A DNA stretch of 64,000 bases, from the NCBI GenBank assembly GCA_027563935.2, contig JANVAS020000203.1, forward strand, positions 124,001-188,000, given 5' to 3'. This document shows positions 21,736-34,823 of this stretch, in pieces. Source of the DNA: Costus lasius (Eukaryota > Streptophyta > Magnoliopsida > Zingiberales > Costaceae). Each line of letters begins with the position of its first letter. The first letter of the stretch is position 1. Below the pieces are notes generated by a model. The model did no database searches. It worked only from the letters and a program-made list of their open reading frames with translations, and was not told where the DNA came from. Both the position numbers and the translations under genes were made by a program.

Positions 21736-23549
21736 GACCCATAAAGTCAATGCCCCAGACATCAAAGATCTCTATCTCAAGAATGGTATTAAGAGGTATC
21801 TCATCCCATAGCGATATACCACCCATCCTCTGGCAGCGATCACAAGATTGGACATAATTCCTCACATCCCTGAACAGGGTCGGCCATAAGAATATGCATT
21901 GGAGGACTTTATATGCCATTTTCGCACCACTGCAATGGCCTCCATAAGAAGAATAATAACATTGAAATAGGACATCCGCTATCTCCTCTTCTGATAAGCA
22001 TCTATGGAAGATACAATTTGCACAACGTTTGAACAAAAGTGGTTTTTCTGAATAATAGTATTTCACATCTGAAATAAACTTATTCCGTCATTGGTACGGG
22101 AATTTTGGAGGTATGATACCGGCTACCAAGTAATTTATCAAATCAGCATACCATGGTATCTTCATTGTGGTAACGGCTTGCAAGTTTTCATCGAGAAATG
22201 AATCATCGATCTCGTTTTCTGGGTTACTTTCCAAAGTGGAGGTTAAGCGAGATAGATGGTCTACCACTAGATTATCAGCACCCTTCTTGTCCTTGATTTG
22301 AATATCAAATTCTTACAATAACAATATCCATCTAATTAACCGTGGCTTTGCATCCTTCTTTGTCATAAGGTACCGAATCACCGCATGATCTATATACACA
22401 ATAACACGTGAATCGATTAAATAGGATCGAAACTTATCAAATGCGAAAACTATAGCTAAAAGTTCTTTTTCTATCGTGGCATAATTGTTTTATGCTCCAT
22501 CAAGCGTTCGGCTAGCGTAATAAATGGTGTGTGTCTGGTTGTCCTTCCTCTGCCCCAAACTGGCTCCCACCGCATAGTCATTGGCATCACACATAACTTC
22601 GAAATGTAGCGACCAATCCGGGGGTTGCATTATGGGAGCAGAAATCAACACTTTCTTTAGTTGCTGAAATGCATTCGTGCAATCCTAGCCAAAAATAAAT
22701 GGAATATCCTTAGCAAGTAGAGATGTTAAAGGCCTAGCAATTTTAGAGAAATTCTCAATGAAGCGTCCGTAAAAGCCTGTGTGTCCTAGGAAACTCCTTT
22801 TTACTCTGACAGAGTTTGGGGGTGGCATTCTTTCCATCACATCAATTTTTGCTTTGTCGACTTCGATGCCACGCTCTGATATCAAATGACCAAGTACGAT
22901 CCCTTCTTTTACCATAAAATGACATTTCTCCCAATTAAGCACTAGGTTTGTTTCTTCACAATGCTGCAAAATGCTGGTCAGGTTAGATAAACAAGAATCG
23001 TAGCTAGACCCGTATACCGAAAAGTCATCCTTAAAGACATCCATAATGTTTTCGATGAAATCTGAGAATATTGCCATCATCTGATGCATTACATAGACCG
23101 AATGGCATACACCGATAGGCGAAAGTACCAAAGGGACATGTGAATGTATTTTTCTCTTGGTCTTCTGGATGTATCGGTATTTGGAAAAAAAACCTGAGTA
23201 CCCATCAAAAAAGCAAAAATAAGAATTAGTGGCTAATCTCTCAAGCATTTGATCAAAAAATAAGAGAAGAAAATGGTCTTTGCAGGTGGTCTTATTTAGT
23301 TATCGATAGTCGATACACATGCGCCACCCGGTAACGATTCTTGTTGGGATCAACTCATTATCTTCGTTCTTTACTACCATTACTCCTCCTTTCATTGGTA
23401 CCATGTGTACTGGACTTACCCACGGGCTATCTGAAATAGGGTAAATAACCCCTGCATCAAATAGTTTTAGAATTTCCTTTTTTACTACTTCGTTCAGGTT
23501 CGAATTTAATCGTCTTTGGTATTCAATAGAAGGTTTGCTACTATCTTCG
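21736..23549 (-). pseudogene. pol: Athila-type Gypsy pol fragment: RT, RNase H, integrase N-terminus
   Basis: Reading right to left: RT (open frame 22685-23248, with FFDGYSGF and DDFSVYGSSYDSC), RNase H with stops (22100-22680), then the integrase zinc-binding part (open frame 21635-22066, with YGGHCSGAKMA, CDRCQRMGGIS and the catalytic-core start IFDVWGIDFMGPF). Beyond MGPF the match is lost. The RT active site normally read F-M-D-D in this lineage is F-K-D-D here (23021-23038): both aspartates are kept but the residue before them is changed. Copia B interrupts it at 23550. Confidence 0.8.
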
Positions 23550-24227
23550 TGTTGGGAAACCCCGGGGATATTTTACAAATTTTTCAGAAACAAATACAAT
23601 GCACCGCGGAATAATATCCCCGAAACAGGCCAGTCCCAAAAAACCAATGCAGATCGCATGCGAGAGAGTCGACAAGATGAGATAGAAAATACCTTGAGCA
23701 AGGCAAGGTTGATGTCGTAGTAGGTGCCTAAGCGTGCGCCCTCTGCAGTCTCACATACACGGACCACCTCGAGTCCTCTTCTTCCACGCCCGGTGCTAGC
23801 CTTGGGAAGAAGATCCAAGCCTTGTGCTCCTTCTACGCCACTTGCGCCACCTTCAAAGCATGGAGCGCCAAGAGGAAGGACGAAGAAGGAGATGAAGACA
23901 AGCCGCCAAGACACCAATGCTCCTTGCGTCAAGAGTAAAGGAGGAAGAGGTGCTCTTGGCCTTTGATGGAAGAAGATGCACCACTAGCCCTTAAGTTGTC
24001 GCCCCTCACTTGTGGTTCACACCTCCAAGAGTTGTCTCTCTCATAAGAGGGGCGGCTAGGGTCTCTTTTATAGAGACCATGGGCGGTTTAGGGATGGCTA
24101 CAATTAAGCCAAGTGGGCGGCTAGGAGAATAAGTAGGAAATTGAATTATTTTAATAATTAATCAAGTCTTAATCGAATTAGGACTCTAATTAATTATTTA
24201 AATAATCAAGTCCTAATCCAATTAGAA

Positions 24228-24260
24228 CTCTAATTAATTATTTAATTAATTAATTAATTA
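24228..24260. repeat. AATT-type microsatellite
   Basis: Runs of TTAATTAATTAA inside the LTR, absent at this length from the element A LTR. Confidence 0.7.
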
Positions 24261-24660
24261 GCCCACAAATGATTAAATCAACTTAGATTAACCATATGTA
24301 TCATAGGTGCCAACCCTAATCTAACTAGGGTTAAACATGCGCCAACACATTCTTCTCCTTAAGCCCATTTAACTTATTAATAAGCCCAATTATAGAATGG
24401 GCCTAGCCCAAGGTCCATTAGGCATGTCAATCAACCCATTGGATCTAATCCAATTTAACCCAAGGTCAAACTAGGTCAACCATGGTTAGTTTGGTCAATA
24501 TGTCAAAAATGGAAGTTGGCCCTAATAAGTTTCTTCCATCTCATTAGGCCCATCGGCGCTGATGAAATCTCACAAATAGATCCGAGTCATCCAATAACTC
24601 GATCATAAGGCTTCTCGATCAATACGAGAGCTTGAGTATCAAGGTGTGCGACCCTGTAGG

Positions 24661-24749
24661 TTCCTCTGACGTTGGCAGTGCTGACCTAAGGTCACCACAA
24701 GCAGTGAGTGGCACCTAACAGTGCATCGCTGCTACCCAAGTCATCGGAA
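24661..24749 (-). other. LTR three-way-junction RNA-like motif, B copy
   Basis: Plus orientation: outer stem TTCC/GGAA, TGAC/GTCA and TTGG/CCAA; arms TGACC-TAA-GGTCA and GCAGTGA/TCGCTGC. This is the clearest family 1 example. Confidence 0.72.
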
Positions 24750-25480
24750 TGGATATCGACATCGACATCCCCATCATCGCAATTAGGTACAGATGCATTA
24801 CAGTCTCTTTGCCAAATTGATATCCGATTGGACAAGTGTGTCATCACTTGTTTTTATCCAATCTCATGGTTATGACTAAATCAGGTCTCACCTGGGTATG
24901 GTCATACATTTTCAGCCATAGAACCATAGAGGAGCTCCATGGATATCATGCTTCCCTTATGAAGGGGCAAATCCTATGTCTGTCTATTGACCTTCTCCTA
25001 TGGGTCGTGACATCCTCAATGACAACCATTATTACCTCCCAACTACGGCAAGGTGTTAGGTTGTATCAAAGCATGTCCCTAACCATATAGAATAGCCAAT
25101 GACCTCAAGTCAAGGGATCAATGCATCTCCTATCACTTGTGAGGATAACTCGTGACACCAAGTCATTGCCTCATAGCGAGTCGGTCTAGTGTATCCACCA
25201 CTGATATACCCATATGTCTGCATTAGCATCTCGTGCCTAACCAGCCCATATACCAGTCTCACAAGTACTAGAGTTGTCCCATATCCACTCTGGTACATCG
25301 ATTAGGGACGATCATTTGAGCACAGATCCAATCTGTCTCCAGGGACATTATCATGTAAGTACATAATCGCAAATGTAGACAAACATTGACAATGACAATG
25401 CCAGAATGATATATATAAATATCAAAGTCAGGTAGTACAATAATGGACCAAAACTAGGTCCTAGGGCATATACACCAACA

Positions 25481-25754
25481 ATCTCCCACTTGCACTAAGA
25501 CCTAGAGGTTGAGGAATCTCAACCCCATATCTCTAGCGTGACAGTCATGCTTCTGCTGCACCAAAGCCTTGGTCAATGGGTCTACCACATTGTTCTCTGT
25601 GTCAACTCTGCTAATCTTTACATCACCTCTGTCTATGATCTCTCTGATCAGGTGAAATTTTCTGAGTATATGTTTGGATCTTTGATGAGACAGTGGTTCT
25701 TTGGCTTGTGCAATTGCTCCATTGTTATCATAGTAGATTTCAATGGGATCCACT
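25481..25754 (-). pseudogene. pol: Copia B polypurine tract and RNase H C-terminus
   Basis: The PPT (sense GTGCAAGTGGGAGAT) occupies 25481-25495. The frame 25502-25753 then encodes the last 83 residues of RNase H: DNNGAIAQAKEP, KHI.RKFHLIREIIDRGD and DPLTKALVQQKH, ending MGLRFLNL. It is separated from the rest of RNase H by the solo LTR that begins at 25755. Confidence 0.85.
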
Positions 25755-27433
25755 TGAAAGTTCCCTAAAGGGGGCGAAACCCTAATAGGCGCATATCAGA
25801 GGTTTTGCATTGAGCGGAAGCTAGGGTTTCTAAAATCGCATGCATGATATATGATCAACTTAATAACATGTATAGATCGAGAAGGGATCATACCATAGCC
25901 ATTGCTTGGATGGCGACTTGGAAGCAGAGAACGAAGTAGCTCTCCTCCAAAGCGTGCGCACACAAGATGATTGATCGCCTACTCCTTGTCGTTCCTTGTG
26001 CTAGCAAGGATCTCCAAGTCTCCTGATCGCTTGAAGGGAAGATGAGATGATCTCTTGGCTTTGTCAAGTCCTCTCCTTGGCGTCAAAACTCACCACACGA
26101 GAGAGGAGAGGCGACAAGAGGTGAAGAGGCGAGAATAGGGCGTGACAACTTCGAACGTGCAGGCGTTCCCCATTTTGGAAAACCAATTTCCAAAAATAGC
26201 AAGCCACTTCTTCAACGCAAGATACGTTTACCCCAATCGCAACTTCCTCCCTTGACTTGAACCATGCGCTCACACTAAGTGAACCGGTTCAATTACATTT
26301 GGTTCAAAGACCAAATTAAACCAAGCATTGGTCTAGATCAAATTAAACCATAAGGCTCAAGATCTAACCATTCATCTCTTGATGCTCTTGATCTCATCGA
26401 TCTAGCATCAATTCTCTCGATCGAAGCTTACCAATCTCAAGCTCTGATCAATCAAACATGATCAGACCAGATCTCACTTACAATCAGAGTTTAAATCCCA
26501 TTAAACTGAACCAAAACAATTCAGTCCACACGATCTGACTCAAGTAAGCTATATCATCAAATTGTGCGACCCTAAGGGTTTCCTTTAAATGTCGGTAACG
26601 ATAACTTACGTTATCACGATCAGTGAGGGGTATCTAGCAACACATCACTGTCTCCCGATATAAAGGAAAGAGTCTTCCAAGACTACACCCAAACCACAGC
26701 ACAAGTGTGAACCCAAGTCACTTGACATATGTGTTTCCTTTGCCACTGGATGTTCTTATTGGACAAGCGTGTCAAGCCTGTAATTCCAATATGATGAGAA
26801 TGATTAGATCAGATGAACATAGTCATCTGGGTATGGCCATACACTTTCTCAATCATCTCATCCAGGGGGCCCCTTCAGAACATCACACTCCAAACAAGGA
26901 GACGGCAATCCTATATCTATCACTAGTGCCCTAACATGACTCATGCTCATTATCCAAGATAGTCTACAACCATTATGTTTCAAATGATATTGAACTACCT
27001 CAAAACAATGCCAATCATCATTTAGAAACACAAGTGATCTCAAGTCAGAGGAAATATGCCACTTGTTTGCATATAAGGATTATTCACATTGTGACAAGCA
27101 ATTGAATATCCTAAGTAGGGTCTGTCCAGTACATCCAATGTACCCATGAGTCTACATCTTATTCCATGCTCGAAGCATCCTATAAGATTAGAACACATAT
27201 TAGTCTCAATCATATCAAGGCTGTCTCATGTTCACCAAGATATCTCGACTAAGGACAATACTGCATGTCAGCCAAGCTGAACAGCATTGAGACATTATTC
27301 AGAAGTATACATATTGCAGCAGATGATGTAACAACCTGAATAACAACCATTGCCTTTATAAACATTAAGTTTATACATGATACTGATATAATCCCAAGGC
27401 CTCAAACATTAGCCTTAAGGGAATACCCCAACA
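25755..27433 (-). repeat. Solo LTR, Copia family 2, in element B
   Basis: TGAAAG...CCCCAACA, 1679 bp, flanked by the perfect TSD CCACT (25750-25754 and 27434-27438). No PBS, PPT or internal sequence is attached, so it is a solo LTR left by recombination between the two LTRs of a family 2 element such as D or G. It has the palindrome GTATGGCCATAC at 26831-26842. Confidence 0.92.
26579..26669 (-). other. LTR three-way-junction RNA-like motif, solo-LTR copy
   Basis: Plus orientation: outer stem TTTCCTTTA/TAAAGGAAA and TCGG/CCGA; arms GATAAC-TTAC-GTTATC and CAGTGA/TCACTG. All stems are intact. Confidence 0.72.
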
Positions 27434-30400
27434 CCACTGCACTGGGAACCACCTGAAGTTCAGAAATGAACTTTCTTATCCAAACAGCTTCTTTGGCTGC
27501 CTCAGAAGCGGCCACATACTCAGCTTCAGTTGTAGAATCGGCAATAGTGGATTGCTTGAAGCTCTTCCAGCAAACAGTGCCTCCATTCATCTTAAACACA
27601 TAGCCAGCCTGCGATTTAAAGTCATCAGGGTCAGACTAGAAAGACGCATCAGTGTAGCCCTGCATACTGAGCTCTTCCTATCCCCCATAAACTAGGAACA
27701 AATCCTTAGTTCTTCTCAAATACTTCAAGATGTTCTTTACAGCCACCCAGTGCTATAAACCAGGATTGGATTGGTATCGGCTGGTTATGCTCACAGCATA
27801 AGCCACATTTGGTCTAGTGCACAATATTGCATACATGATCGATCCCACTGCCGAAGCATAAAGCACTCGACTCATGTCATCCCTCTCAGCCTGTGTGGTG
27901 GGACACTGGCTCGTTGAGAGAGTAAGGCCATGTCTCACTGGAAGGTACCTTTCTTGGATTACTCCAAGCTAAACCTCTCCAGGACCTTATCAATGTAAGT
28001 ACTTTGACTAAGGGCTAGGAGCCTCTTGCATCTATCCCTATAGATCCTCACGCCTAGGATATAGGTGGCCTCCCCTAAGTCCTTCATCTCAAAACACTTC
28101 TCTAACCATGTCTTCACAGCTTGAAGACTAGGGATGTCGTTCCCGATGAGTAGTATGTCATCGACATATAAGACCAGAAAAGTCACCAAGCTCCCACTAA
28201 ATTTTCTGTATACACAGGCGTTATCTTCTCTTTTGATAAAGCCATAATCTCTCACAACTTCATCAAATCAAAGATTCCAACTTTGAGATGCTTGCTTTAA
28301 TCTATAGATGGATCTCTTTAGCCTGCAGACCGTATTGGCCTTTGCAGGATAGTTGAAGCCATTAGGTTGTGTCATATACACATCCTCGGTTAGTTTCCCA
28401 TTAAGGAAAGTTGTCTTTACATCCATCTATCATATCTCATAATCATGATATGCAGCTATAGCAAGCAGAATCCTAATGGATTTGAACATACATCCATCAT
28501 AGTCAACCCCGTGGACTTGTTTGAATCCCTTAGCCACTAGTCTACCTTTATAGGTAGCCACGTTGCCATCCATGTTTGTCTTCTTCTTGAAGACACATTT
28601 ACACCCTATGGGTTTTACCCCCATCAGGTAATTCAACCGAATCCCAGACTTGGTTAGCTGACATGGAATCCATTTTGGATCTCATGGCGTCAAGCCATCT
28701 CTCGGAGTCTAGTCCACTGACCACCTCATCATAAGTCTTGGGTTCATCCTCAATGATGAATATCCCGTCGTGTTGGGTCGGCAGCGACCCATACCTCTCA
28801 GGTGCACGATGAATCCACCCAGATCTACGTGGGCCTGTGTCTGAGCCTCAGGTTGCCCATCAACCGGTGCAGGTGGCTCAGGTTCCATCTCTACATTTTG
28901 TGGTTGCTCTTGAACCTCGTCTAAGTCAAACCTCCTCCCACTAACTCTTTTCATGAGAAACTCTTTCTCTAGAAAGACAGCATTTCGAGCAACAAATACT
29001 TTGTTCTCGGTGGGATTATAGAAGTAGTATCTCTTAGTTTCCTTAGGGTACCCCACAAATATACATTTATCAGATCTAGGTTCTAGCTTGCTAGAATCCT
29101 GATGCTTGACATAAACCTCACCTCCCCAAATCTTGATAAAAGATAAATTAGGGCGTCTCCCACTCCATACCTCATATGGTATTTTGGAGACACTTTTAGA
29201 TGGAACGTTATTCAGTATTAGAGAAGCTGTATTAAGCGCATGTCCCCAGAATGAGGGAGGTTGAGATGCATGACTCATCATACATCGAACAATGTCCAAC
29301 AAAGTTCGATTTCTCCTTTCAAACACACCATTGCATTGGGGTGTTCCAGGAGGAGTGAGTTGGGATAAAATCCCACACTCTCTCAGATAGTCAAGAAACT
29401 CACCACTCAGGTACTCTCCACCACGATCTGATCGAAGAGCCTTAATGGATCTACCAAGTTGGTTCTCTACTTCATGTCTAAACTCTTTGAATTTCTCAAA
29501 CGATTCAGACTTATGTCTCATTAGGTAGACATAACCATATCTACTGAAATCATCAGTAAATGTGATGAAGTAGTTGTGGCCTCCTCTGGCTTGCTTATTG
29601 AATGGCCCACACACATCGCTATGTATGAGATCCAACAAACCTCCTGCCCTTTCACCAATCTTGGTGAAAGGCATCTTTGTCATTTTCCCTAACAAACAAG
29701 GCTCACATGTATCAAATTCCTCCAAGGAACTTGAACCAAACAACCCATTTGCATGGAGTTGTTGAATGCGATTCTTGTTTATATGGGCTAATCGACAATG
29801 CCATAGGAAAACACCAACTGAACTACTCAGTTTGGTCCTTTTATTATTTATGTTACAAATAGAGCTATCCATGTCCAAGACATATAAACCATTGCATAAA
29901 GTACCCTTCCCATAGAACACATTTGCAATTGAAAAAGAACAAGAGTTCTTATTTATTTCAAATTTAAATCCCTTATTTGCTAAGCAAGGAATGGATACAA
30001 TGTTCTTAGTAAGTGAAGGTACATAATAGCAACTATCTAGCTCTAACAGAAGTCCAGAAGGCAGTGAGAGAGTCAAAACTCCTACAGCAACAGCAGCAAC
30101 CTGTGCCCCGTTTCCAACCCGTAGGTCAATCTCTCCAGGCCGCACTGATCTACTTTTCTTAAGCCCCTGCATATTTTTACAAATATGAGCTCCACAAGCG
30201 GTATCCAATACCCATGACATAGAAGTAGAAAGATTGACTTCAGTAAGATAAATACCTGAGCTTGAAGACGAAGCCTTGCCTCTCTTCTTCTCATTCGGAA
30301 GTCGCACCATGTCCTTTATTATGTGAGGTGGTCCTCCACATGAGTAGCATTTGTTATTCCTGATCCTTTTCATTTTTAATTTCAGTTCCTTGGTCAAACC

Positions 30401-30552
30401 TTTCGGCTCAACACACTGAATATTAACTTTAGGAGGATTGAGCTTAACCAATTCATCAAAGAGCTGCCTTAGACTAGAAATAATCTCAGAGGCACTCTTA
30501 GATTCATATTGCCCTCTAAATTCAGGCGACATGTTGGCTAGCATCAAGTTGG
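27434..30552 (-). pseudogene. gag-pol: Copia B gag (C-terminal part), protease, integrase, RT, RNase H start
   Basis: The frame 28709-30547 (612 codons) runs gag tail, degenerate zinc knuckle (CYSCGGPPHIIKDM, last Cys replaced by Met), protease SWVLDTACG, integrase (HSDVCGPF, TDDFSRYGYVY, NGVFERRNRT: the catalytic D, D and E are present). It shifts frame near 28810. The RT N-terminus (28430-28636) has lost residues between VDYD and MFKSI, and the next codons carry stops where relatives have WQMDV. The RT active site YVDD is intact in the frame 27959-28255. The RNase H start is at 27439-27599. Not functional as it stands. Confidence 0.88.
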
Positions 30553-31208
30553 TGTTGGGAAACCCCGGCGATATTTTACAATTTTCAGAGTTTTATCAAC
30601 ACAAATACATATCACAGCGGAAGAATATCCCCGAAATAGGCCAGTCCCAAAAAAAACCCAGTGAAGATCGTCAAGCGAGAGAGTCGACACGATGAGATAG
30701 AAAATACCTTAAAGCAAGATGAGGCCGATGTCAAGGTAGGCGCCCAAGCGTGTGCCCTCTACAGTCTCACACACACGGATGCCTCAAGCCTCTTCTTCCA
30801 CACCCGGTGCTAGCCTCGGGAAGAGGATCCAAGCCTTGGGAGAGCCCTCCAAGAGACTTGCGCCACCACCAAAGGGAGATGCGCCAAGAACAAGGAGGAA
30901 GAAGGAGATGCCGCCAAGAACAAGTTCACCTTTCGCCAAGGAGAAGGGAAGATGAACACTTGTGGTTTGATGGAAAGGATGGAGCCACTCGCCCTCACTT
31001 GATGGCCCTCTCAATTGATCACGCCTTCAAGAGAAATTAGTGTGTTGAGAGGGGCGGCCAAGGTCTTTATTTATAGAGACCATAGGCGGTTTACTTGTGG
31101 CCTCAATTCAAACAAATTGGGTGGCTAGGAGAAGAAGTAGGAATTTAAATCCTAATCTAATTAGGACTCATGTGGGCGCCTTGATCATGTCCTAATCCTA
31201 TTAGGATT
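30553..31208 (-). repeat. Copia family 1 LTR (I), first 656 bp, cut by element F
   Basis: Begins exactly at TGTTGGGAAACCCC inside B's gag, so it looks like an insertion (left TSD candidate GTTGG, 30548-30552). It carries the AGCGGAAG motif and is interrupted at 31209 by F. Its remainder must lie to the right of the window, so solo LTR versus full element is undecidable here. Confidence 0.82.
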
Positions 31209-32871
31209 TGATGGGGGCAGCAGCCCTACTCTGAAGAGACATGCTTGGGCTCGGAGGAAACCTCCTCAACTTGGGTTCACCTAGAGCTCACTTGCTTTCT
31301 ATTGTTTTACATTGCATTTCATGGCATTTAGGCTAGTTTAAGTTTTCAAATAAAGCCATGCATCATATAGTCAATTATGGCAAGTCCAATTGTAGTAGGT
31401 TGTGCATTGTAATGCATGTAGCTCTTATGTACTTTTGCATCATGGTAGGATAGTGCATCCTTGCATTGGTTATATTTTTGGCAGGTCATTTAAGCTAAAG
31501 GTTATCTCAAGCTCCACTCCAATGTCAGCTCAAGTTCCACTCAACAAGTTCAGCTCAAGAAAGGAAAGAAGACTTCAACTCCTTCAACTGAAAGTGCAAC
31601 TCAAAGTGTTGATGAGCTCACTTGCCAACTCAGCTTCTATCTTTGTTGGGCGCCCCCTCCTTGATATAATCAGCCACCTCAACTATCCATCCAAGGAATA
31701 GGCACCAACACACCAGCCCAAACAAGGGAAGATTTCGAAATTATCATCCATCAAGATCCAAAATCAAAGGAAGACATTTATGAAGACTTACCATCTTACC
31801 TTGCCGCCCAAGCATTTATGGAAGGGATTCAAATTTTGAATTCTTCATTCATGCGCCCACAACCATCATGGAAAGAAGCCATCTCGCCAACACAAAGGAG
31901 CATTGAAGACACTATTCGAAATTCAAAGAATTCCCATAAGAGCATCACCAAAGAAAGGAAGAATTTCCACACTTAATTGCATTCACACCTTGAATTAAAT
32001 GCTGAATTTTTCTCTCCTATTTTGTAAGTGGCCCCTAAGGGGAAAATGACCACCTTGCCCACCCTCTATCTCACCTATAAATGTAACCCCCTCTCATGTA
32101 TTTTCGTTAGCTTGGATGAAATGAGATTGTCCATTAGTTTCCTAGGTAAATGCTAGTGTAGCCATTAGTAGTAGTAATATTTCTTCCAAGGCCGAGCCTA
32201 CCTTCTTCCTCTCTCCCCTTCTCCACCGAAATCCCAAGAAGGACTCCCCCCTTTGATGGGCACAACTACAAGGAGGCCCATTTTTCTTCATCTCGGTTTG
32301 GAACAAGAAGAAGACACCTCTTCCTCACAACAACATGGAAGCATCATCATATTCGGCTAAGTCTCTTCTCATAGTCTCTTCACTTTATTTTAAGAACTCT
32401 TTCCTACACTAATCTTGAGTTGTCTACTTGTAGCTTGCGTTTGGTGTGGATCTAGGAGTGGCGCCCCTCTCCTTCTTCCCTCCCCTTTCTCTAGATAACT
32501 TAGGATTAACAAGGGAATTTGTAAGGCTTAACCTCCCCCTTGGTCTTTATTTGTGTATTAAACCTGTGACTTGTACGGATCTCTGTGTTTGCTTGTAAGC
32601 TCCACCTCTACACCTTCCATCAGAGTAGGACCAGTGAAGAACGGGATGGTACGATCCTTCAATCCTCAAGGGTCGCTCTGTAAGTTTAATTCCAGCATTT
32701 ACTGCTTTCAGTAGTTGTAATCTCGGGTTTCCTTTATTATTATAAAATACAAAAAAATTAGTTTCTCAAAATCTCGTTAGTTTAAATCCGGTTTTCCCTT
32801 ATTATCTACTTATCTATCAAAACGGGTTTCAAAATCGTTGTTTGAATGTTTTAGATCCCCGTCCTACATCA
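31209..32871 (+). repeat. 5' LTR of element F
   Basis: 1663 bp, TGATGGGGGCAGC...CCTACATCA, directly followed by GT and the PBS. The stretch CACCTATAAATGTAACC near 32070 is a plausible TATA box region. Confidence 0.88.
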
Positions 32872-32873
32872 GT

Positions 32874-32885
32874 TGGTATCAGAGC
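32874..32885 (+). other. Primer-binding site (initiator Met-tRNA), element F
   Basis: TGGTATCAGAGC two bases after the LTR end. The following leader (CTCCTAGTTTAGA...AAACTTTATTTTC) is clearly related to the leader of element E. Confidence 0.9.
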
Positions 32886-33093
32886 ATAGGCTCCTAGTTT
32901 AGATTTTTTAAAGACTCAAAACTTTATTTTCTAACTCCTAGGCGATCTTTGGAATTAGGTGTTTGAAAGAATTTGGATCCATAATAGACTACTTATCTAT
33001 CTATCACTTTGCCCTATTTTGAAAACTTATATTTTTTCAAAACACCCATGCAAACCCGGTCTAAAACTCAACAACAAGAACAAGACCCCCACA

Positions 33094-34803
33094 ATGGATA
33101 ATACTACTTTGAATGAGAAGATTGACCTTCTGATTGAACAAGTAGGAACCATCACTCAGAGTCTTAACTAGTTTCACATTTTGGCTGCTCAAATAGAAAC
33201 CATCAACCAAAACCTCAACCAGCTTAACAATACTAGAGGTAGATCTCCAAGCCAAGCTAGTGAACCACCCCATACCCCAACCCATGTGGAAGTTCAACAA
33301 CCACCTATGTGGAATGGACATCAAACTCCAAACCATATAGGATCCCAACCAACCCCTATGTGGAATGGACAACAAGTTCCAACCCATGTAGGAACTCAAC
33401 CCCCACCTATGTGGAATGGGCATCAAACCCCAACCCATGTAGGATCCCAACCACCCCCTATGTGGAATGGACAACAAGTTCCAACCCATATAGGAACTCA
33501 ACCCCCACCTATGTGGAATGGGCATCAAACCCCAACCCATGTAGGAAGCCAACCACCCCCTATGTGGAATGGATATCCCAATCCGAACCATGTAGGAACC
33601 CAACAACCACTTATGTGGAATGGACACCCAGCTCCAACTCCACTTCAACCTAGATTTAGGGCGGATGATGTGCACCGCGCCATCAAACTCAATCCCCCAA
33701 CCTTCAATGGATCCTTAGATCCCCGTGACTTCCTAGATTGGTCAACCAAACTTGAACAGTACTTTGAATGGAGCATGATACCTGACCATAGCAAAGTTCG
33801 GTTTGCCAAATGCCTCCTAGAAGGGAATGCTAGGTTGTACTGGACCAACATAGAAAACAACCTAGAGAGATCCAACTGACCTCCCATAGACAATTGGATA
33901 GAGATGCATCAATAGCTCAAAATGAAGTATGTTCCCTCATAATTTCAAAACAAGTTGTATGACCAAGCTAGCAGCCTAACCCAAGGAGCCATGACTGTAG
34001 ACCAATACACTGCTAGTTTTGAAGAGTTGCTCCTTAGAGGTAACATAAGGGAAGAACCCCAATTTTCCCTTAGTAGGTATAAGAATGGCCTCAGATCTGA
34101 AATTAGGAAAGGCCTTACCAACTACGAAATAGACTCTATAGAGGTCGCCCATCTTAGAGCTAAGGAAATAGAACAAGAAATTAAGAATGCCTTTAGGAAA
34201 GAAGTTAGTACCCCTAACCCAAGTCCTAAACCCACCAATCCCTCTAGCTCTAGCACTCCCAAACCCAAGCCCTCTAGCTATCAAGAACTATCTAGGGTCA
34301 CATGTCATGCTTGTAGGCAACCTGGACATTTTATGAAAGATTGCCCTAAAAAGGTCTTGTACTTAGGAGAAGAAACCCAAACTCCTAGCCTTGAAGCCCT
34401 TAATGACCCTGACTCTGAATGTCAAGTCTTTGAAGAACTAGAGTATGATAGTAATGAAGAATTAGCCCAAAACACCTTAGGAGTCATTAGGTGTAACTTG
34501 ATCCAACCCTCACCCACTGATGACTGGCGAAGAACTAGTATCTTCCATACTTACACGAAATGCAATGGAAACATGTTTAAAGTAGTGATAGATGGGGGTA
34601 GCAGCCTCAACGCAGTCTCCCACTCTGCTGCCACCAAGTTCAAGCTTAAGGTAGAGGCTCACCCTATACCTTACAATATCTCTTGGGTCAATCAAACAAA
34701 TGTGCCTATAACCCATAGGAGTCTTGTCCCATTACAGTTTGGTAGCTATGAAGGACAAGTCTGGTGTGACATCATCACTATGGATGTTGCACATGTCCAC
34801 TAG
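33094..34803 (+). pseudogene. gag: Gypsy gag-protease of element F, interrupted by stops
   Basis: One reading frame (33094 on) with stops at 33169-33171, 33877-33879 and two more before 33955, then open to 34803. Order: short coil-like N-terminus; a 17-residue tandem repeat (MWNGHQTPTHVGSQPPP type) at 33295-33640; Retrotrans_gag domain about 33660-34200 (FNGSLDPRDFLDW, LLEGNARLYW, RYKNGLRSEIRK); zinc knuckle CHACRQPGHFMKDC at 34303-34344; and an aspartic-protease-like domain with DGGSSLNAVS from 34591. The frame is lost after the protease by a small deletion near 34800 and resumes in another frame at 34824. No RT follows. Confidence 0.85.
33295..33640 (+). repeat. 51-bp tandem repeat in gag of element F
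   Basis: Seven units of 51 bp (17 codons), each starting at MWNG. Two unit types alternate (HQTPTHVGSQ and QQVPTHVGTQ), giving a 102-bp higher-order period. Confidence 0.9.
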
Positions 34804-34823
34804 GCAGACCTTGGCTATATGAC

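Larger units (their letters stand above)
23550..25480 (-). repeat. 3' LTR of Copia B (family 1)
   Basis: 1931 bp, plus orientation TGTTGGGAAACCCC...TACACCAACA, followed by the reversed PPT ATCTCCCACTTGCAC. It carries a TTAATTAA-rich microsatellite at 24228-24260 and the three-way-junction motif at 24661-24749. The palindrome reads GTATGGTCATAC, with one mutated base. Confidence 0.9.
23550..30552 (-). mobile_element. Copia element B (family 1), 5' part outside window
   Basis: Minus-strand Angela/BARE-type element: 3' LTR 23550-25480, PPT, pol and part of gag. It is split by a solo LTR (25755-27433) and cut at 30553 by another LTR. It inserted into Athila pol; the left TSD candidate is CTTCG (23545-23549). 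The gag start, leader, PBS and 5' LTR should lie beyond the right edge of the window. Confidence 0.88.

Noticed and set aside
30553..31208. LTR I as the true 5' LTR of element B joined by deletion
   Set aside because: The junction starts exactly at the LTR terminal TG in mid-gag, which fits an insertion better; the right end is outside the window, so a rearrangement cannot be fully excluded.
31402..31701. 99-codon frame found twice (also 35952-36251)
   Set aside because: It lies in the two LTR copies of F and is repeated because the LTR is repeated.
33061..33675. 204-codon minus-strand frame with WSLGSYMGW-type repeats
   Set aside because: Antisense shadow of the 51-bp tandem repeat in the gag of element F.
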